The position numbers were made by a program, and so were the translations under genes. 35,078 nt of DNA, taken from an uncultured Eubacterium sp. Its GTDB lineage: Bacteria > Bacillota > Clostridia > Peptostreptococcales > Anaerovoracaceae. This document shows positions 7,825 to 16,400 of this stretch, piece after piece. The stretch lies in NCBI GenBank assembly GCA_902495595.1, contig CABUXV010000017.1, forward strand, positions 1 to 35,078, in the 5' to 3' direction. The number at the start of each line of letters is the position of its first letter. Within the stretch, counting starts at the first letter, position 1. The notes beneath the pieces were generated by a model. That model made no database searches, was not told the origin of the DNA, and saw only the letters and a program-made list of their open reading frames with translations.

Positions 7825-8883
7825 ATGAAAAATATAAATATAAAAGGCGGAACAATATTTGCAGCAAAAGTTTTTGTGTTTATGTTCCTCATGGTTCTTG
7901 TAATTATATCACAAACAGGGTGCAGCAATAAAGAGCCTGTAAGCAAAACAGATTTTTGCCTCAATACCACATGTGATATTACCGTATACAACATTTCAAG
8001 AGGTGACGGAGAGGAGATTCTTGAGGAAGCCTTTAATAAAATACGGGAATACGAGAATATCTTTAGCAGAACTGTAGAAGGCAGTGATGTGTACAATATA
8101 AATCACGCAGGGGGAAACCCTGTTGAAGTTTCGGATGATACCGTATCTGTCCTTGAGGATGCTGTGTATATGGGCAAGCTATCCGGCGGAAAATTTGATA
8201 TTACCATAGGAAAAATTTCCGATATGTGGAATTTCACGGGAGAAGAGCCAAAGGTGCCTGAGAATGCAGACATAAAAGAAGCGCTTAAAGATGTTGATTA
8301 CACAAATATAGAAATCGACGGGAACCGGGTAACTCTAAAAAATCCTAAAGCCAATATAGATTTGGGAGGGATAGCCAAAGGTTATATAGCGGACAGGATA
8401 AGTGAGTTTTTAGAGGATAAAGGCGTCGATAAAGCTATCATAAATTTAGGCGGCAATGTAGCTGCATTAGGGGAAAAGGATGAAGATACTCCATGGAATA
8501 TAGGGATAGAGAGGCCTTACAGTGACAGAACGCAGATTATAGGTTCAGTTAAGGCCAGCGACGCTACTTTGGTGACATCGGGAATATATGAGCGTAAATT
8601 TGAGCAGAATGGTATTGTGTACCATCATATTCTCGACCCCAAAACAGGATATCCCGCAGATACTGATTTGGAATCCGTAACAATAAAAGCGGTTAAGGGA
8701 AATTCGGAATTTTGTGACGGACTGTCTACCGTGTGTCTGATGATGGGAAAGGATAATGCAATCGCTTTGATAAAAGAGCTTCAGGAAAAGTATCCTGATA
8801 TGAAGCTTGAAGCTGCATTCATTGACAAAAACGATGATATGGTGCAAACTGATGGCATGAATGTTGAAATTATAAAGGAATAA
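7825..8883 (+). CDS. apbE: FAD:protein FMN transferase ApbE (lipoprotein)
   Basis: ApbE transfers FMN from FAD to threonine in SGAT-like motifs, here most likely in RnfG and RnfD. The 352-residue protein begins with a signal peptide ending in ISQTGC, a slightly weak lipobox, so it should act outside the membrane where RnfG is flavinylated. Family motifs are present: DLGGIAKGYIADRI, NLGGNVAALG and HHILDPKTGYP (Mg2+/FAD site). The start has GGAGG five bases upstream. It lies just beyond the rnf operon and diverges from the NusG-II gene. A glycosyltransferase gene follows after five bases, so these share a transcript. Confidence 0.96.
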   Translation: MKNINIKGGTIFAAKVFVFMFLMVLVIISQTGCSNKEPVSKTDFCLNTTCDITVYNISRGDGEEILEEAFNKIREYENIFSRTVEGSDVYNINHAGGNPVEVSDDTVSVLEDAVYMGKLSGGKFDITIGKISDMWNFTGEEPKVPENADIKEALKDVDYTNIEIDGNRVTLKNPKANIDLGGIAKGYIADRISEFLEDKGVDKAIINLGGNVAALGEKDEDTPWNIGIERPYSDRTQIIGSVKASDATLVTSGIYERKFEQNGIVYHHILDPKTGYPADTDLESVTIKAVKGNSEFCDGLSTVCLMMGKDNAIALIKELQEKYPDMKLEAAFIDKNDDMVQTDGMNVEIIKE

Positions 8884-8888
8884 AGAGT

Positions 8889-9890
8889 ATGGACAAATTG
8901 GGAAAAACGATAGATGTGATAGTCCCCTGCTGTAACGAGGAAATGTCCTTAGACGCTTTTTTTAAGGAGGCATCCGGAACATTTAGTGAAATACAGGGAT
9001 ATAATTTCAGATATATATTCATAGATGACGGAAGTACAGACGGTACCCTGGATAAAATAAAAAGTCTGGCCCTAGGTTCCGATGAAAATATAAAATATAT
9101 TTCATTCAGCCGTAACTTCGGAAAAGAAGCGGCGATGTACGCAGGATTGAAAAATTCGTCAGCAGATTATGCAGTTGTCATAGATGCCGATTTGCAGCAT
9201 CCGCCGCAGCTTGTGAAAGAAATGATATCCAAAATAGAGGAGACAGGCTGCGACAGCTGCGCGGCAAGAAGAGTATCAAGAAAAGGCGAACCTAAGATAA
9301 GGAGCATTTTTGCAAGGGCCTTTTATAAACTGATGAATCGGTACAGCGATATAGAGATAGTAGACGGAGCTGTCGATTTTCGGCTTATGAACAGGAATAT
9401 GGTAAAGGCAATAGTCAGTATGCCGGAGAATCAGCGGTTTTCGAAAGGTATCTTTGCATGGGTAGGATTTGAAACGTGCTGGATAGAATTTGAAAATGTC
9501 AAAAGAGTCTCAGGGGAAAGCAAATGGACCGTGTGGGGACTTACAAAATATGCAGTTGACGGTTTTTTGGATTTTGCGGCTTCGCCTCTTAAATTTGCAG
9601 GAGTTTTCGGAGGTCTTACGACTTTGTTTTCAGCCATTTATCTGATAATAGAAATATTGAAAACTTTAATCTTCGGCAAGGATACTCCGGGATATGCGTC
9701 AACTATCTGCCTGATATTGTTTTTCGGCGGACTGATAATAGCCATACTCAGCATAATGGGTGAGTATATAGGAAGAATGTATATGGAAACCAAGGGGAGA
9801 CCTATATATATAGAGAAGGAGAGCAATATAGAAGAGAGCAGTAAGAAAGGTCAAAATATATATGAACTCAACACAAGCGAAGATAAATAG
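8889..9890 (+). CDS. Family 2 glycosyltransferase, GtrB/CsbB type
   Basis: The protein probably moves a sugar from a nucleotide donor onto undecaprenyl phosphate at the inner face of the membrane. The 333 residues have a GT-A domain (about 7-230) with VPCCNEE, FIDDGSTDGT, SRNFGKEAAMYAGL, DADLQHPP and the QRFSKGIF/W motif. Two C-terminal membrane helices follow (about 233-255 and 270-292). It overlaps the following yfhO-like gene by 29 bases. In Bacillus the homologous pair CsbB/YfhO glycosylates lipoteichoic acid; the acceptor here is unknown. Confidence 0.93.
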   Translation: MDKLGKTIDVIVPCCNEEMSLDAFFKEASGTFSEIQGYNFRYIFIDDGSTDGTLDKIKSLALGSDENIKYISFSRNFGKEAAMYAGLKNSSADYAVVIDADLQHPPQLVKEMISKIEETGCDSCAARRVSRKGEPKIRSIFARAFYKLMNRYSDIEIVDGAVDFRLMNRNMVKAIVSMPENQRFSKGIFAWVGFETCWIEFENVKRVSGESKWTVWGLTKYAVDGFLDFAASPLKFAGVFGGLTTLFSAIYLIIEILKTLIFGKDTPGYASTICLILFFGGLIIAILSIMGEYIGRMYMETKGRPIYIEKESNIEESSKKGQNIYELNTSEDK

Positions 9891-12459
9891 ATTTTTTTCA
9901 AAGAACAAAGCAATATTTGCAGCCTTTGTCATTCCTGTATTTATAGTGCTTATAGCATTTCTGACAGAGGGGATATACCCCTTTGGAGAAAATCAGATAG
10001 CAGTTATAGATATGTATCATCAGTATGTGCCTTTTTTAAGTGAGCTTCAGTATAAACTGCAGGAGGGCGGCAGCCTGTTTTATACGTGGAACGGAGCCGG
10101 TGGCAGCAATTTTTGGAATTTAATATCTTATTACGGAGCAAGTCCGCTTAATCTGCTTCTTGCAGTTATTCCTAAAAAGTTCATAATGGAAGGCGTTACT
10201 CTGATTCTTCTTATAAAGATAGGGCTTGCCGGAAGCTTCATGGCTCTTTATCTTAAGAACATCAATAAAACAGGCAGTATGGCGGTAGTAGGGTTTTCTA
10301 CTCTTTACGCTTTGTGTTCCTATGTGATGGCTTATTACTGGTGCATAATGTGGATTGATGCGGTTGCCTTGCTTCCATTGTGCATATTGGGTCTGAACAG
10401 ATTGATAGACAGCGGGCGTACCGTCATGTATACCGTGACGCTGGCGCTGATAATATTCATAAATTACTATACAGCCATAATGGTATGCATATTCATAATG
10501 TTTTACTATCCTGTACTTTATTTTATAAAGGTAAAAGGCGGGGGCGCGAAACACTGCTTTTTGGTTACGGCAAAAGCGGTGGGGCATTCGGTTCTTGCTG
10601 TAGCGATAGCCGGTGTAATGCTGATACCGACATATTTAAGCATGCAGGGTACTTATTACATTTCGGCGGATATGCCTGATAACTGGCTTTTCTATAACGA
10701 TGCCTTAGATATATTAAATCAGCTTCTGCCGGGCAGCGAGCTTACCTACAGAGAAGGGCTTCCTAACCTTTACTGCGGGCTGATAGTTGTGATACTTTTG
10801 GTATTTTATATAATAAGTAAAACCATAACCATAAAAGAAAAGGCTCTCAACATAGGGTTTTTGACTTTTCTGTTTTTGAGTCTCAATATAAATAAGCTGG
10901 ATTTTATATGGCACGGATTTCACTTTCCAAACCAGCTTCCTTACAGATATACCTTTGTCATATGTTTTATACTTATAGGGATGGCTTATAAAGCATTCCT
11001 CAGAATAGATGAAGTTAAGACAAATCATGTATGGGTTGTTCTTGCGGCAGGCATAGGCTACTATGTTCTTGCTCAGAAAATATTGGCAGATAGCATAGAC
11101 GACAGGAATTTGTTCCTTTACGGAGGAATATGCTGGCTGATACTTTACTGTACGGTCTTGGCGATATATAAGAAAGGATATCTTAAGAAACAGATGATGG
11201 CGCTTCTGATGGTAATGCTAATCGGATGTGAAATGACGTCAAATGCCTGTACTTCCATGGATAAAATAGGCAATACTTTAAGGGATACTTATTTTGCAAA
11301 CAGCCAGGATATAATATCCCTGGCCCAGGAATATAAAGATGATTTCGCAAGAACCGAGATAGACGGCAACTATATATTAAACTGTCCGGCGCTTTATCAT
11401 TACAAGGGATTATCGCAGTTTTCCTCATCCATCAATGCCAATACGACAGCAATTATGGAGCGCATAGGTCTTGAGGGTGAACCGGGAAAGAACAGGTTTA
11501 ACTATAATCAGACAAACCCGGTTACCAACGCTATCTTAAATGTAAAATATCTGATAGGAAAAAATCTGCCGATAGAGGACAGTGACTTTAAACTTATAGA
11601 CCGCAAAGGTCATACACGTCTTTACGAGAATCAATATCCTCTTTCCATAGGATATATGCTGGGAAATGAAATAAGAACATGGAATTACGAAAGCGATAAT
11701 CCTTTTGATGTGCTGGATGATTATGTAAGGGCAGCTACCGGAAACGAGTATGATAAGGTGTTTTACGATATAGGAATGCCTGTTATAGCAGCTAGCAATG
11801 CAAAGGTTAATGTCCAGGGCAGCGGAATTATGACATGCAGCCTCGAAGATGCAGATTCCAAAAGTTCTGTAATTCTGAATTACAAAGCCGAAACAGCAGG
11901 GAAGCATTATGTATTTATAGAAGCAGATAAGGCTGAATCAATAATAGTAAATACAGGGCAAAAGGAAGATGAAATCGATATAAGAAACGATTGTGGCTCA
12001 ATAGTGAACATAGGGGAACTTGAGCAGGGACAGGAATTCAGAATAACGATAGAATACGATGAGGGCAAAATCGGCGATATTGTAAGCCATGTATCCACTA
12101 TGGATGAATCAAAATGGCAGCAGGCGTACGGTTTGATTTCACAGAACATGCTTGAAGTTACCGATTTCGGAGATAATTATATTAAAGGAAATATAGATGC
12201 AGAAAAAGATGGCGTGTTTGTAACATCTATTCCGTACGAATCCGGATGGACTTTAAAGGTGGATGGAAGAGAACGGGAAATAAATGAGCTCATAGGAGGT
12301 TCTTTTATCTCCGCATCTTTGAGCGAAGGAAGCCATCAAATTGAGCTTTACTTCAGACCGCCCGGATTTGTTCTGGGAGTTGTTTCCTCAGCGGCAGGCG
12401 CGACTATTTTGGTATTTGCCGAAATTTTCAGAAGGAGACGGCAAGACCGAAGCAGGTAG
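9862..12459 (+). CDS. YfhO family membrane glycosyltransferase
   Basis: This 865-residue protein has about a dozen hydrophobic helices in the first 450 residues, an extracellular region of roughly 400 residues, and one final helix before a basic RRRRQDRSR tail. The N-terminal IDMYHQYVPFLSE and the C-terminal IPYESGWTLKVDGRE are typical of YfhO (GT-C-like fold). Members use a flipped lipid-linked sugar to decorate a surface polymer. The start overlaps the end of the GT2 gene, which supports a two-step system: GT2 loads the lipid, YfhO transfers the sugar outside. The polymer is not identified. Confidence 0.93.
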   Translation: MNSTQAKINRFFSKNKAIFAAFVIPVFIVLIAFLTEGIYPFGENQIAVIDMYHQYVPFLSELQYKLQEGGSLFYTWNGAGGSNFWNLISYYGASPLNLLLAVIPKKFIMEGVTLILLIKIGLAGSFMALYLKNINKTGSMAVVGFSTLYALCSYVMAYYWCIMWIDAVALLPLCILGLNRLIDSGRTVMYTVTLALIIFINYYTAIMVCIFIMFYYPVLYFIKVKGGGAKHCFLVTAKAVGHSVLAVAIAGVMLIPTYLSMQGTYYISADMPDNWLFYNDALDILNQLLPGSELTYREGLPNLYCGLIVVILLVFYIISKTITIKEKALNIGFLTFLFLSLNINKLDFIWHGFHFPNQLPYRYTFVICFILIGMAYKAFLRIDEVKTNHVWVVLAAGIGYYVLAQKILADSIDDRNLFLYGGICWLILYCTVLAIYKKGYLKKQMMALLMVMLIGCEMTSNACTSMDKIGNTLRDTYFANSQDIISLAQEYKDDFARTEIDGNYILNCPALYHYKGLSQFSSSINANTTAIMERIGLEGEPGKNRFNYNQTNPVTNAILNVKYLIGKNLPIEDSDFKLIDRKGHTRLYENQYPLSIGYMLGNEIRTWNYESDNPFDVLDDYVRAATGNEYDKVFYDIGMPVIAASNAKVNVQGSGIMTCSLEDADSKSSVILNYKAETAGKHYVFIEADKAESIIVNTGQKEDEIDIRNDCGSIVNIGELEQGQEFRITIEYDEGKIGDIVSHVSTMDESKWQQAYGLISQNMLEVTDFGDNYIKGNIDAEKDGVFVTSIPYESGWTLKVDGREREINELIGGSFISASLSEGSHQIELYFRPPGFVLGVVSSAAGATILVFAEIFRRRRQDRSR

Positions 12460-12498
12460 GAAAGCTGACTTGCTGTAAATTTTGACGTTAGCTTTTCC
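12459..12498. terminator. Possible terminator hairpin between convergent genes
   Basis: GGAAAGCTGAC pairs with GTTAGCTTTTCC with one bulge. The hairpin overlaps the stop codon of the convergent MocR gene. It has no clean T-run, so termination is uncertain. Confidence 0.35.
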
Positions 12499-13870
12499 AC
12501 TTTATGATTAACTGTTTTAAAACTTCTTGTATTTTGTCAAGAGGAAGCTGATTGTAGTAAAGCGCAACAAGACCTTTTTCGTGTAGAGAAACTAAAGGAA
12601 TGCCGAGTTCTTCGGCTTCCTTTTTTAGTTGGAGATTTTGTTTATCGCTTTTGACCTTAAGTATTATATTTATTCCGGAAGATGTATTCTTCACATTGAT
12701 AAAGTTTTTAGCTGAATTTTGGAACACATCTGCGGCGGCGGTAAGTTTCTGAGCGTAGAGTTTTCTCAGCTTTTTTATGTGGGTCTGATAATAGCCTGTT
12801 TCCATGAACATGGCGAGGGTAAGCTGTTCAAGCTTGGAGCACGTTTGGGAATAATCCTTTACTATGTAGGAAAAGGTTTTTGCCATGTCTTCGGGTATTA
12901 CCATGTAGCTTATTTTTACGGCGGCAAATAATGTACTGGAAAATGACCCTAGATATATGACCCGGTTGTTGTTTAGGCTTCTCAGCGCAGGAATCGGTTT
13001 GCCGAAATATCTAAGTTCGCTGTCGTAGTCATCTTCTATGATGTAGCTGTCGTTTTCCGCTGCCCAGTTTATGAGTTCATATCTTCTGCCTATAGGCATG
13101 ACGGAGCCGGTAAAAACGTGGTTTGAGGGACTTGTATATACGGTGGTTCGGATATTTGCCGGAAGTTTTTCTATTACAAGGCCGTCTCCTGCAACATCTA
13201 CGGAGGTTATGGCAAAACCTCTGTCTCTGAAAATATTTCTTACGGGAGTGTATCCCGGGTTTTCAAGGGATACGTGTTCTATGGGAAGCTTCCGGAGTAT
13301 GGTAGCAAGATGATTGGTTATCTGCTGTGTCCCCGCGCCTATTATTATCTGCTCGGGACTGCACGTAACGCCTCTTGACATGTAAAGATACTTTGCTATT
13401 TCGTTTCTGAGACCAGGCTCTCCCTGGGGGTCGCTTTCAAAAAACAGCGTCTGGGGAAATTCATTTATAACCTTGTTCATGCATTTTTTCCATTTATTGA
13501 AATCAAAACAGGCAGGGTCGTAATACATGGAAAAAGCTTTGGATGATATGCTTTTTTCAGTCTCTGACACTTGAGGTGAGAAAAAATCATTTTCAATAGG
13601 TACAGTTTTATTGGAATGATTGAATACGTTATTGGCATAATAGCCTGATTGGGCTTTGCTGTATATGTATCCCTCAACGAGAAGCTGATTGTAGCATTGT
13701 TCTACTGTAGTGATGCTCAGACCTGTTGATTTGGCAAGGCTTCTTAGGGATGGGAGCTTTTCGCTTTCTTTGATGTCTCCGTTTAAAATAGCTTGTTTTA
13801 TATAATCGTACAGCTGTAAATAGTAAGGCTTTTTTCGGCTGCTGTCGAGTATGGGCATTATGGCTTTCAT
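12488..13870 (-). CDS. MocR/GntR-type regulator with aminotransferase-like domain, PLP lysine missing
   Basis: The 460-residue protein has an N-terminal GntR winged helix (about 14-85: LYDYIKQAILNG, KLPSLRSLAKSTGLS) and a fold-type I aminotransferase domain (about 110-455). The cofactor-site motif IIEDDYDSELRY is kept, but the segment that should read SFSK reads SFSS (S312, codon AGT), so the Schiff-base lysine is absent. An upstream in-frame ATG at 13930 exists; the ATG at 13870 has AGGAG seven bases upstream and fits the family start. It diverges from an ECF S-component gene, its likely target, which might make it a vitamin-responsive regulator (inference). Confidence 0.9.
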   Translation of the reverse strand: MKAIMPILDSSRKKPYYLQLYDYIKQAILNGDIKESEKLPSLRSLAKSTGLSITTVEQCYNQLLVEGYIYSKAQSGYYANNVFNHSNKTVPIENDFFSPQVSETEKSISSKAFSMYYDPACFDFNKWKKCMNKVINEFPQTLFFESDPQGEPGLRNEIAKYLYMSRGVTCSPEQIIIGAGTQQITNHLATILRKLPIEHVSLENPGYTPVRNIFRDRGFAITSVDVAGDGLVIEKLPANIRTTVYTSPSNHVFTGSVMPIGRRYELINWAAENDSYIIEDDYDSELRYFGKPIPALRSLNNNRVIYLGSFSSTLFAAVKISYMVIPEDMAKTFSYIVKDYSQTCSKLEQLTLAMFMETGYYQTHIKKLRKLYAQKLTAAADVFQNSAKNFINVKNTSSGINIILKVKSDKQNLQLKKEAEELGIPLVSLHEKGLVALYYNQLPLDKIQEVLKQLIIKWKS

Positions 13871-13919
13871 TTCAAAACTCCTAACTGTATATTTAAAAAT
13901 AATTATTTTTGTATATTTA

Positions 13920-13947
13920 TTTACATACAATCTTTATGTATTATAGT
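13920..13947 (+). promoter_or_regulatory. Promoter of the ECF S-component gene with possible MocR sites
   Basis: TTTACA (13920-13925) and TATAGT (13942-13947) are spaced by 16 bases. Just upstream, TGTATA occurs twice (near 13885 and 13910) around an AT-rich core; MocR proteins usually bind direct repeats, so these are candidate operator sites. Confidence 0.5.
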
Positions 13948-13984
13948 ATAAAGTAAACAGTAAGATTTGAAAAGAGGTTTTATC

Positions 13985-14578
13985 ATGGAGACAAGAGCTA
14001 ATACATTTAAAATTGTTTTGACTGCTTTGATGATGGGAATAATTATGATTTCCATATTATTTATACGTGTGCCTATACCTTTTACGCAAGGCTATGTGCA
14101 TTTGGGTGATGCAATGATATTTTTGTCCGTAATTCTGCTGGGATGGAAATACGGAGCCATCGCAGCTGCTTTCGGAGGACTGCTGGGAGATGTTATAGGA
14201 GGCTTTGCGGCATGGGCGCCGTGGACTTTCGGCATTAAAGGAATCATGGCTCTTATTTTGGGGCTTACGGCAGCCGCTTTTACAAAAAAGGAATGGGTAA
14301 ACAAATCAAGACTTCTTGCAGGGGAGAGTTTAGGCATGATACTGGCGGGAATATTTATGGTAGCTGCTTATTATTTTGCGGAAGGAATAATGTACGGCAA
14401 CTGGGCGACTCCGCTTTTGGGAATTCCATGGAATATAGGTCAGTTTGCAGTAGGTATGGTTATCGCGCTTGCTATTTCCCAAGCGCTGTGCAAAACCCCT
14501 GCAAAGAAATATTTCGCATATAAAGCAAAGGAAGAAAAGTGCAAGAATAATAAAGGAAATCATGTTTTAGAAAATTAA
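13985..14578 (+). CDS. ECF transporter substrate-binding S component
   Basis: This 197-residue membrane protein has about six hydrophobic helices and ends in a Lys-rich cytoplasmic tail. The motif GYVHLGDAMIFLSVILLGWK, followed by AAFGGLLGDVIGGF, is typical of vitamin S components of the ECF-type riboflavin/pyridoxine-like group. The substrate cannot be read from sequence. It should pair with the EcfA1-EcfA2-EcfT module encoded 1 kb downstream. AAAGAGG lies seven bases before the chosen ATG; an in-frame ATG at 13967 has no such site. The divergent MocR gene suggests a vitamin B6-related ligand, which is only a guess. Confidence 0.88.
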   Translation: METRANTFKIVLTALMMGIIMISILFIRVPIPFTQGYVHLGDAMIFLSVILLGWKYGAIAAAFGGLLGDVIGGFAAWAPWTFGIKGIMALILGLTAAAFTKKEWVNKSRLLAGESLGMILAGIFMVAAYYFAEGIMYGNWATPLLGIPWNIGQFAVGMVIALAISQALCKTPAKKYFAYKAKEEKCKNNKGNHVLEN

Positions 14579-14613
14579 CAGCTTCGCGTCAACAAGACTT
14601 CACAAAGACGTAT

Positions 14614-14619
14614 TATAAT
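14614..14619 (+). promoter_or_regulatory. Possible -10 box upstream of aroD
   Basis: A perfect TATAAT lies 142 bases before the aroD start, but the expected -35 region (around 14591-14596) is poor. aroD may also be read through from the S-component gene. Confidence 0.3.
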
Positions 14620-14682
14620 AGAAACAAAAATAAAGTGCGAGGGGGAGTATCTCCTCGTATTTTGTTTATGAAAGATTCATGC

Positions 14683-14714
14683 TCTTTTATACACTTTTCA
14701 AAGAGTATAAAAGA
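14683..14714 (+). promoter_or_regulatory. Perfect inverted repeat in the aroD leader
   Basis: TCTTTTATAC (14683-14692) pairs perfectly with GTATAAAAGA (14705-14714) across a 12-base loop. No T-run follows, so it is not a standard terminator. It could be an operator or an mRNA stem in front of the aroD-ecf-trmB operon. Confidence 0.5.
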
Positions 14715-14760
14715 TGATACAATAAACAACGTGTGTAAGATGATGGGAAAGGATGCTGTT

Positions 14761-15570
14761 ATGAATACCCTTAAAGTTAAAGAAACTGTTTTACAGCCGG
14801 GAAGACCTAAAGTGGCGGTGCCTGTCATGGGTACTTCTCCGCAGGAAATCGTGGAAGAATGCGAACACATAAAAACTTTGCCATGCGATATTATAGAATG
14901 GCGTGCGGATTACTATTTAAGCGCACTGGGGAATTTAGAAGAGAGACTTCAGGACAAAGATGTTTATCTTGAACTTCTTAAAATTTTGGATGATATAAAT
15001 TTGATTGCAGAGGAAATGCCTGTTATATTTACTTTGAGAACAAAGGAGCAGGGAGGAGAGATCGAGCTTACAGACGGGCAGAAAGAAAGCCTCTGGAGTT
15101 TGGTGTGTCAGTCAGAGCTTATAGATTTGATCGACGTAGAGCTTCCCGTCGATATGAACGAGGAGCGCGAAAACTGGCTGAAAAGCCGTCTTGATGAGAT
15201 TCATCAAAGCGGAATTAAGGTAATCATGTCCTATCATGATTTTGACCGTATGCTTACACCTCAGGAAATCGTAGAGAAAACGGGAAGGATGACCACTATA
15301 GGCGCAGATGTTTTTAAATTTGCTGCAATGGCATACAGCAGGGATGATGCGGAAAGTCTGCTTAAGACAACAGCATACCTTACGAAGAACAATATAGGTC
15401 CCATTGTAATGATGGCTATGGGAGAATGGGGAAAGACGACAAGGGTTGCAGCAGGCAGATATGGTTCGTGTATTACATTTGCCTCTGGCAGAAAACAGTC
15501 GGCTCCCGGACAGGTCGATACCTTTACAATGAAAAAATGGCTTGACGATTATTATGGAGAAGATGTATGA
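14761..15570 (+). CDS. aroD: Type I 3-dehydroquinate dehydratase AroD
   Basis: AroD converts 3-dehydroquinate to 3-dehydroshikimate in the shikimate pathway by a Schiff-base mechanism. In the 269-residue product, E46 and R48 in IIEWRADYY, H159 in SYHDFD and K186 in ADVFKFAAMA are the expected active-site residues; FASGRKQSAPGQ closes the barrel. The start at 14761 has AAGGA about seven bases upstream; the frame is open further upstream without a better site. The stop overlaps the ecfA1 start by four bases. No other shikimate gene is nearby. Confidence 0.95.
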   Translation: MNTLKVKETVLQPGRPKVAVPVMGTSPQEIVEECEHIKTLPCDIIEWRADYYLSALGNLEERLQDKDVYLELLKILDDINLIAEEMPVIFTLRTKEQGGEIELTDGQKESLWSLVCQSELIDLIDVELPVDMNEERENWLKSRLDEIHQSGIKVIMSYHDFDRMLTPQEIVEKTGRMTTIGADVFKFAAMAYSRDDAESLLKTTAYLTKNNIGPIVMMAMGEWGKTTRVAAGRYGSCITFASGRKQSAPGQVDTFTMKKWLDDYYGEDV

Positions 15571-16400
15571 CAGATTTTATAAAAGTGGAAAATCTGATAT
15601 TTGAATATATAAAGAGTGAAGACGGGCAGACTTTTCGAGCTATAGACGATATAAGCTTTACGGTGGAAAAGGGAAGCTTTACCGCTATAATAGGACAGAA
15701 CGGTTCCGGCAAGTCAACTCTTGCCAAGAATATAAACGGACTTTTTATTCCGACGTCGGGTAAAGTATACGTGGATGGGATAGACAGCTCTGACAATGAA
15801 AGAATCTGGGATTTAAGGCAGCGGGTTGCTATGGTGTTTCAGAATCCCGACAATCAGATAGTTTCTTCAATAGTTGAAGATGATGTTGCTTTCGGGCCGG
15901 AAAATTTAGGCATAGACCCGAAAGAAATAAGAAAACGGGTAGATGAAGCGCTTAAAGGCGTGGATATGTACGAATTCAGAAAAAAAGCTCCTCATCTTCT
16001 GTCCGGCGGGCAGAAACAGAGGATAGCCATAGCAGGAGCAGTTGCCATGGAACCTGAGTGCATAGTATTCGATGAACCTACTGCTATGCTCGACCCAAAA
16101 GGCAGAAATGAGGTTCTTGCGGTGATAAAAAATCTTAATGCAAAGGGAATCACTGCTATTTTGATTACTCATTTTATGGAGGAGGCAGCTCAGGCGGATA
16201 AAATAATAGTTATGGACAGGGGCACCGTGAAAATGACGGGAACTCCGCTGGAAATATTTAAAAGAGCAGAAGAGCTTGAGCAGCTCAGTCTCGGTGTTCC
16301 TCCGGCTGTTGAGCTTGCCCGCAAACTGAGAAAAAGAGGCGTTGATGTGCCAGAAGATATTTTGAATACTGATGATATAGTGAGGTTCTTATGTCAATAG
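15567..16400 (+). CDS. ecfA1: ECF transporter ATPase EcfA1
   Basis: This is one of the two ATPases of the energizing module of group II ECF vitamin transporters. The 277 residues show Walker A GQNGSGKST (43-51), the Q-loop VFQNPDNQ, signature LSGGQKQR, Walker B IVFDEPTAMLD and switch His in LITHFMEE. The first ATPase in such modules usually carries the QNPDNQ motif, which fits EcfA1. It overlaps aroD by 4 bases and ecfA2 by 10, so translation is probably coupled. Confidence 0.95.
   Translation: MTDFIKVENLIFEYIKSEDGQTFRAIDDISFTVEKGSFTAIIGQNGSGKSTLAKNINGLFIPTSGKVYVDGIDSSDNERIWDLRQRVAMVFQNPDNQIVSSIVEDDVAFGPENLGIDPKEIRKRVDEALKGVDMYEFRKKAPHLLSGGQKQRIAIAGAVAMEPECIVFDEPTAMLDPKGRNEVLAVIKNLNAKGITAILITHFMEEAAQADKIIVMDRGTVKMTGTPLEIFKRAEELEQLSLGVPPAVELARKLRKRGVDVPEDILNTDDIVRFLCQ

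Noticed and set aside
13871..14760. Vitamin riboswitch in front of the ECF S component or aroD
   Set aside because: I looked for TPP, FMN and cobalamin motifs and found none; the gaps are short and AT-rich, with only a simple inverted repeat at 14683-14714.
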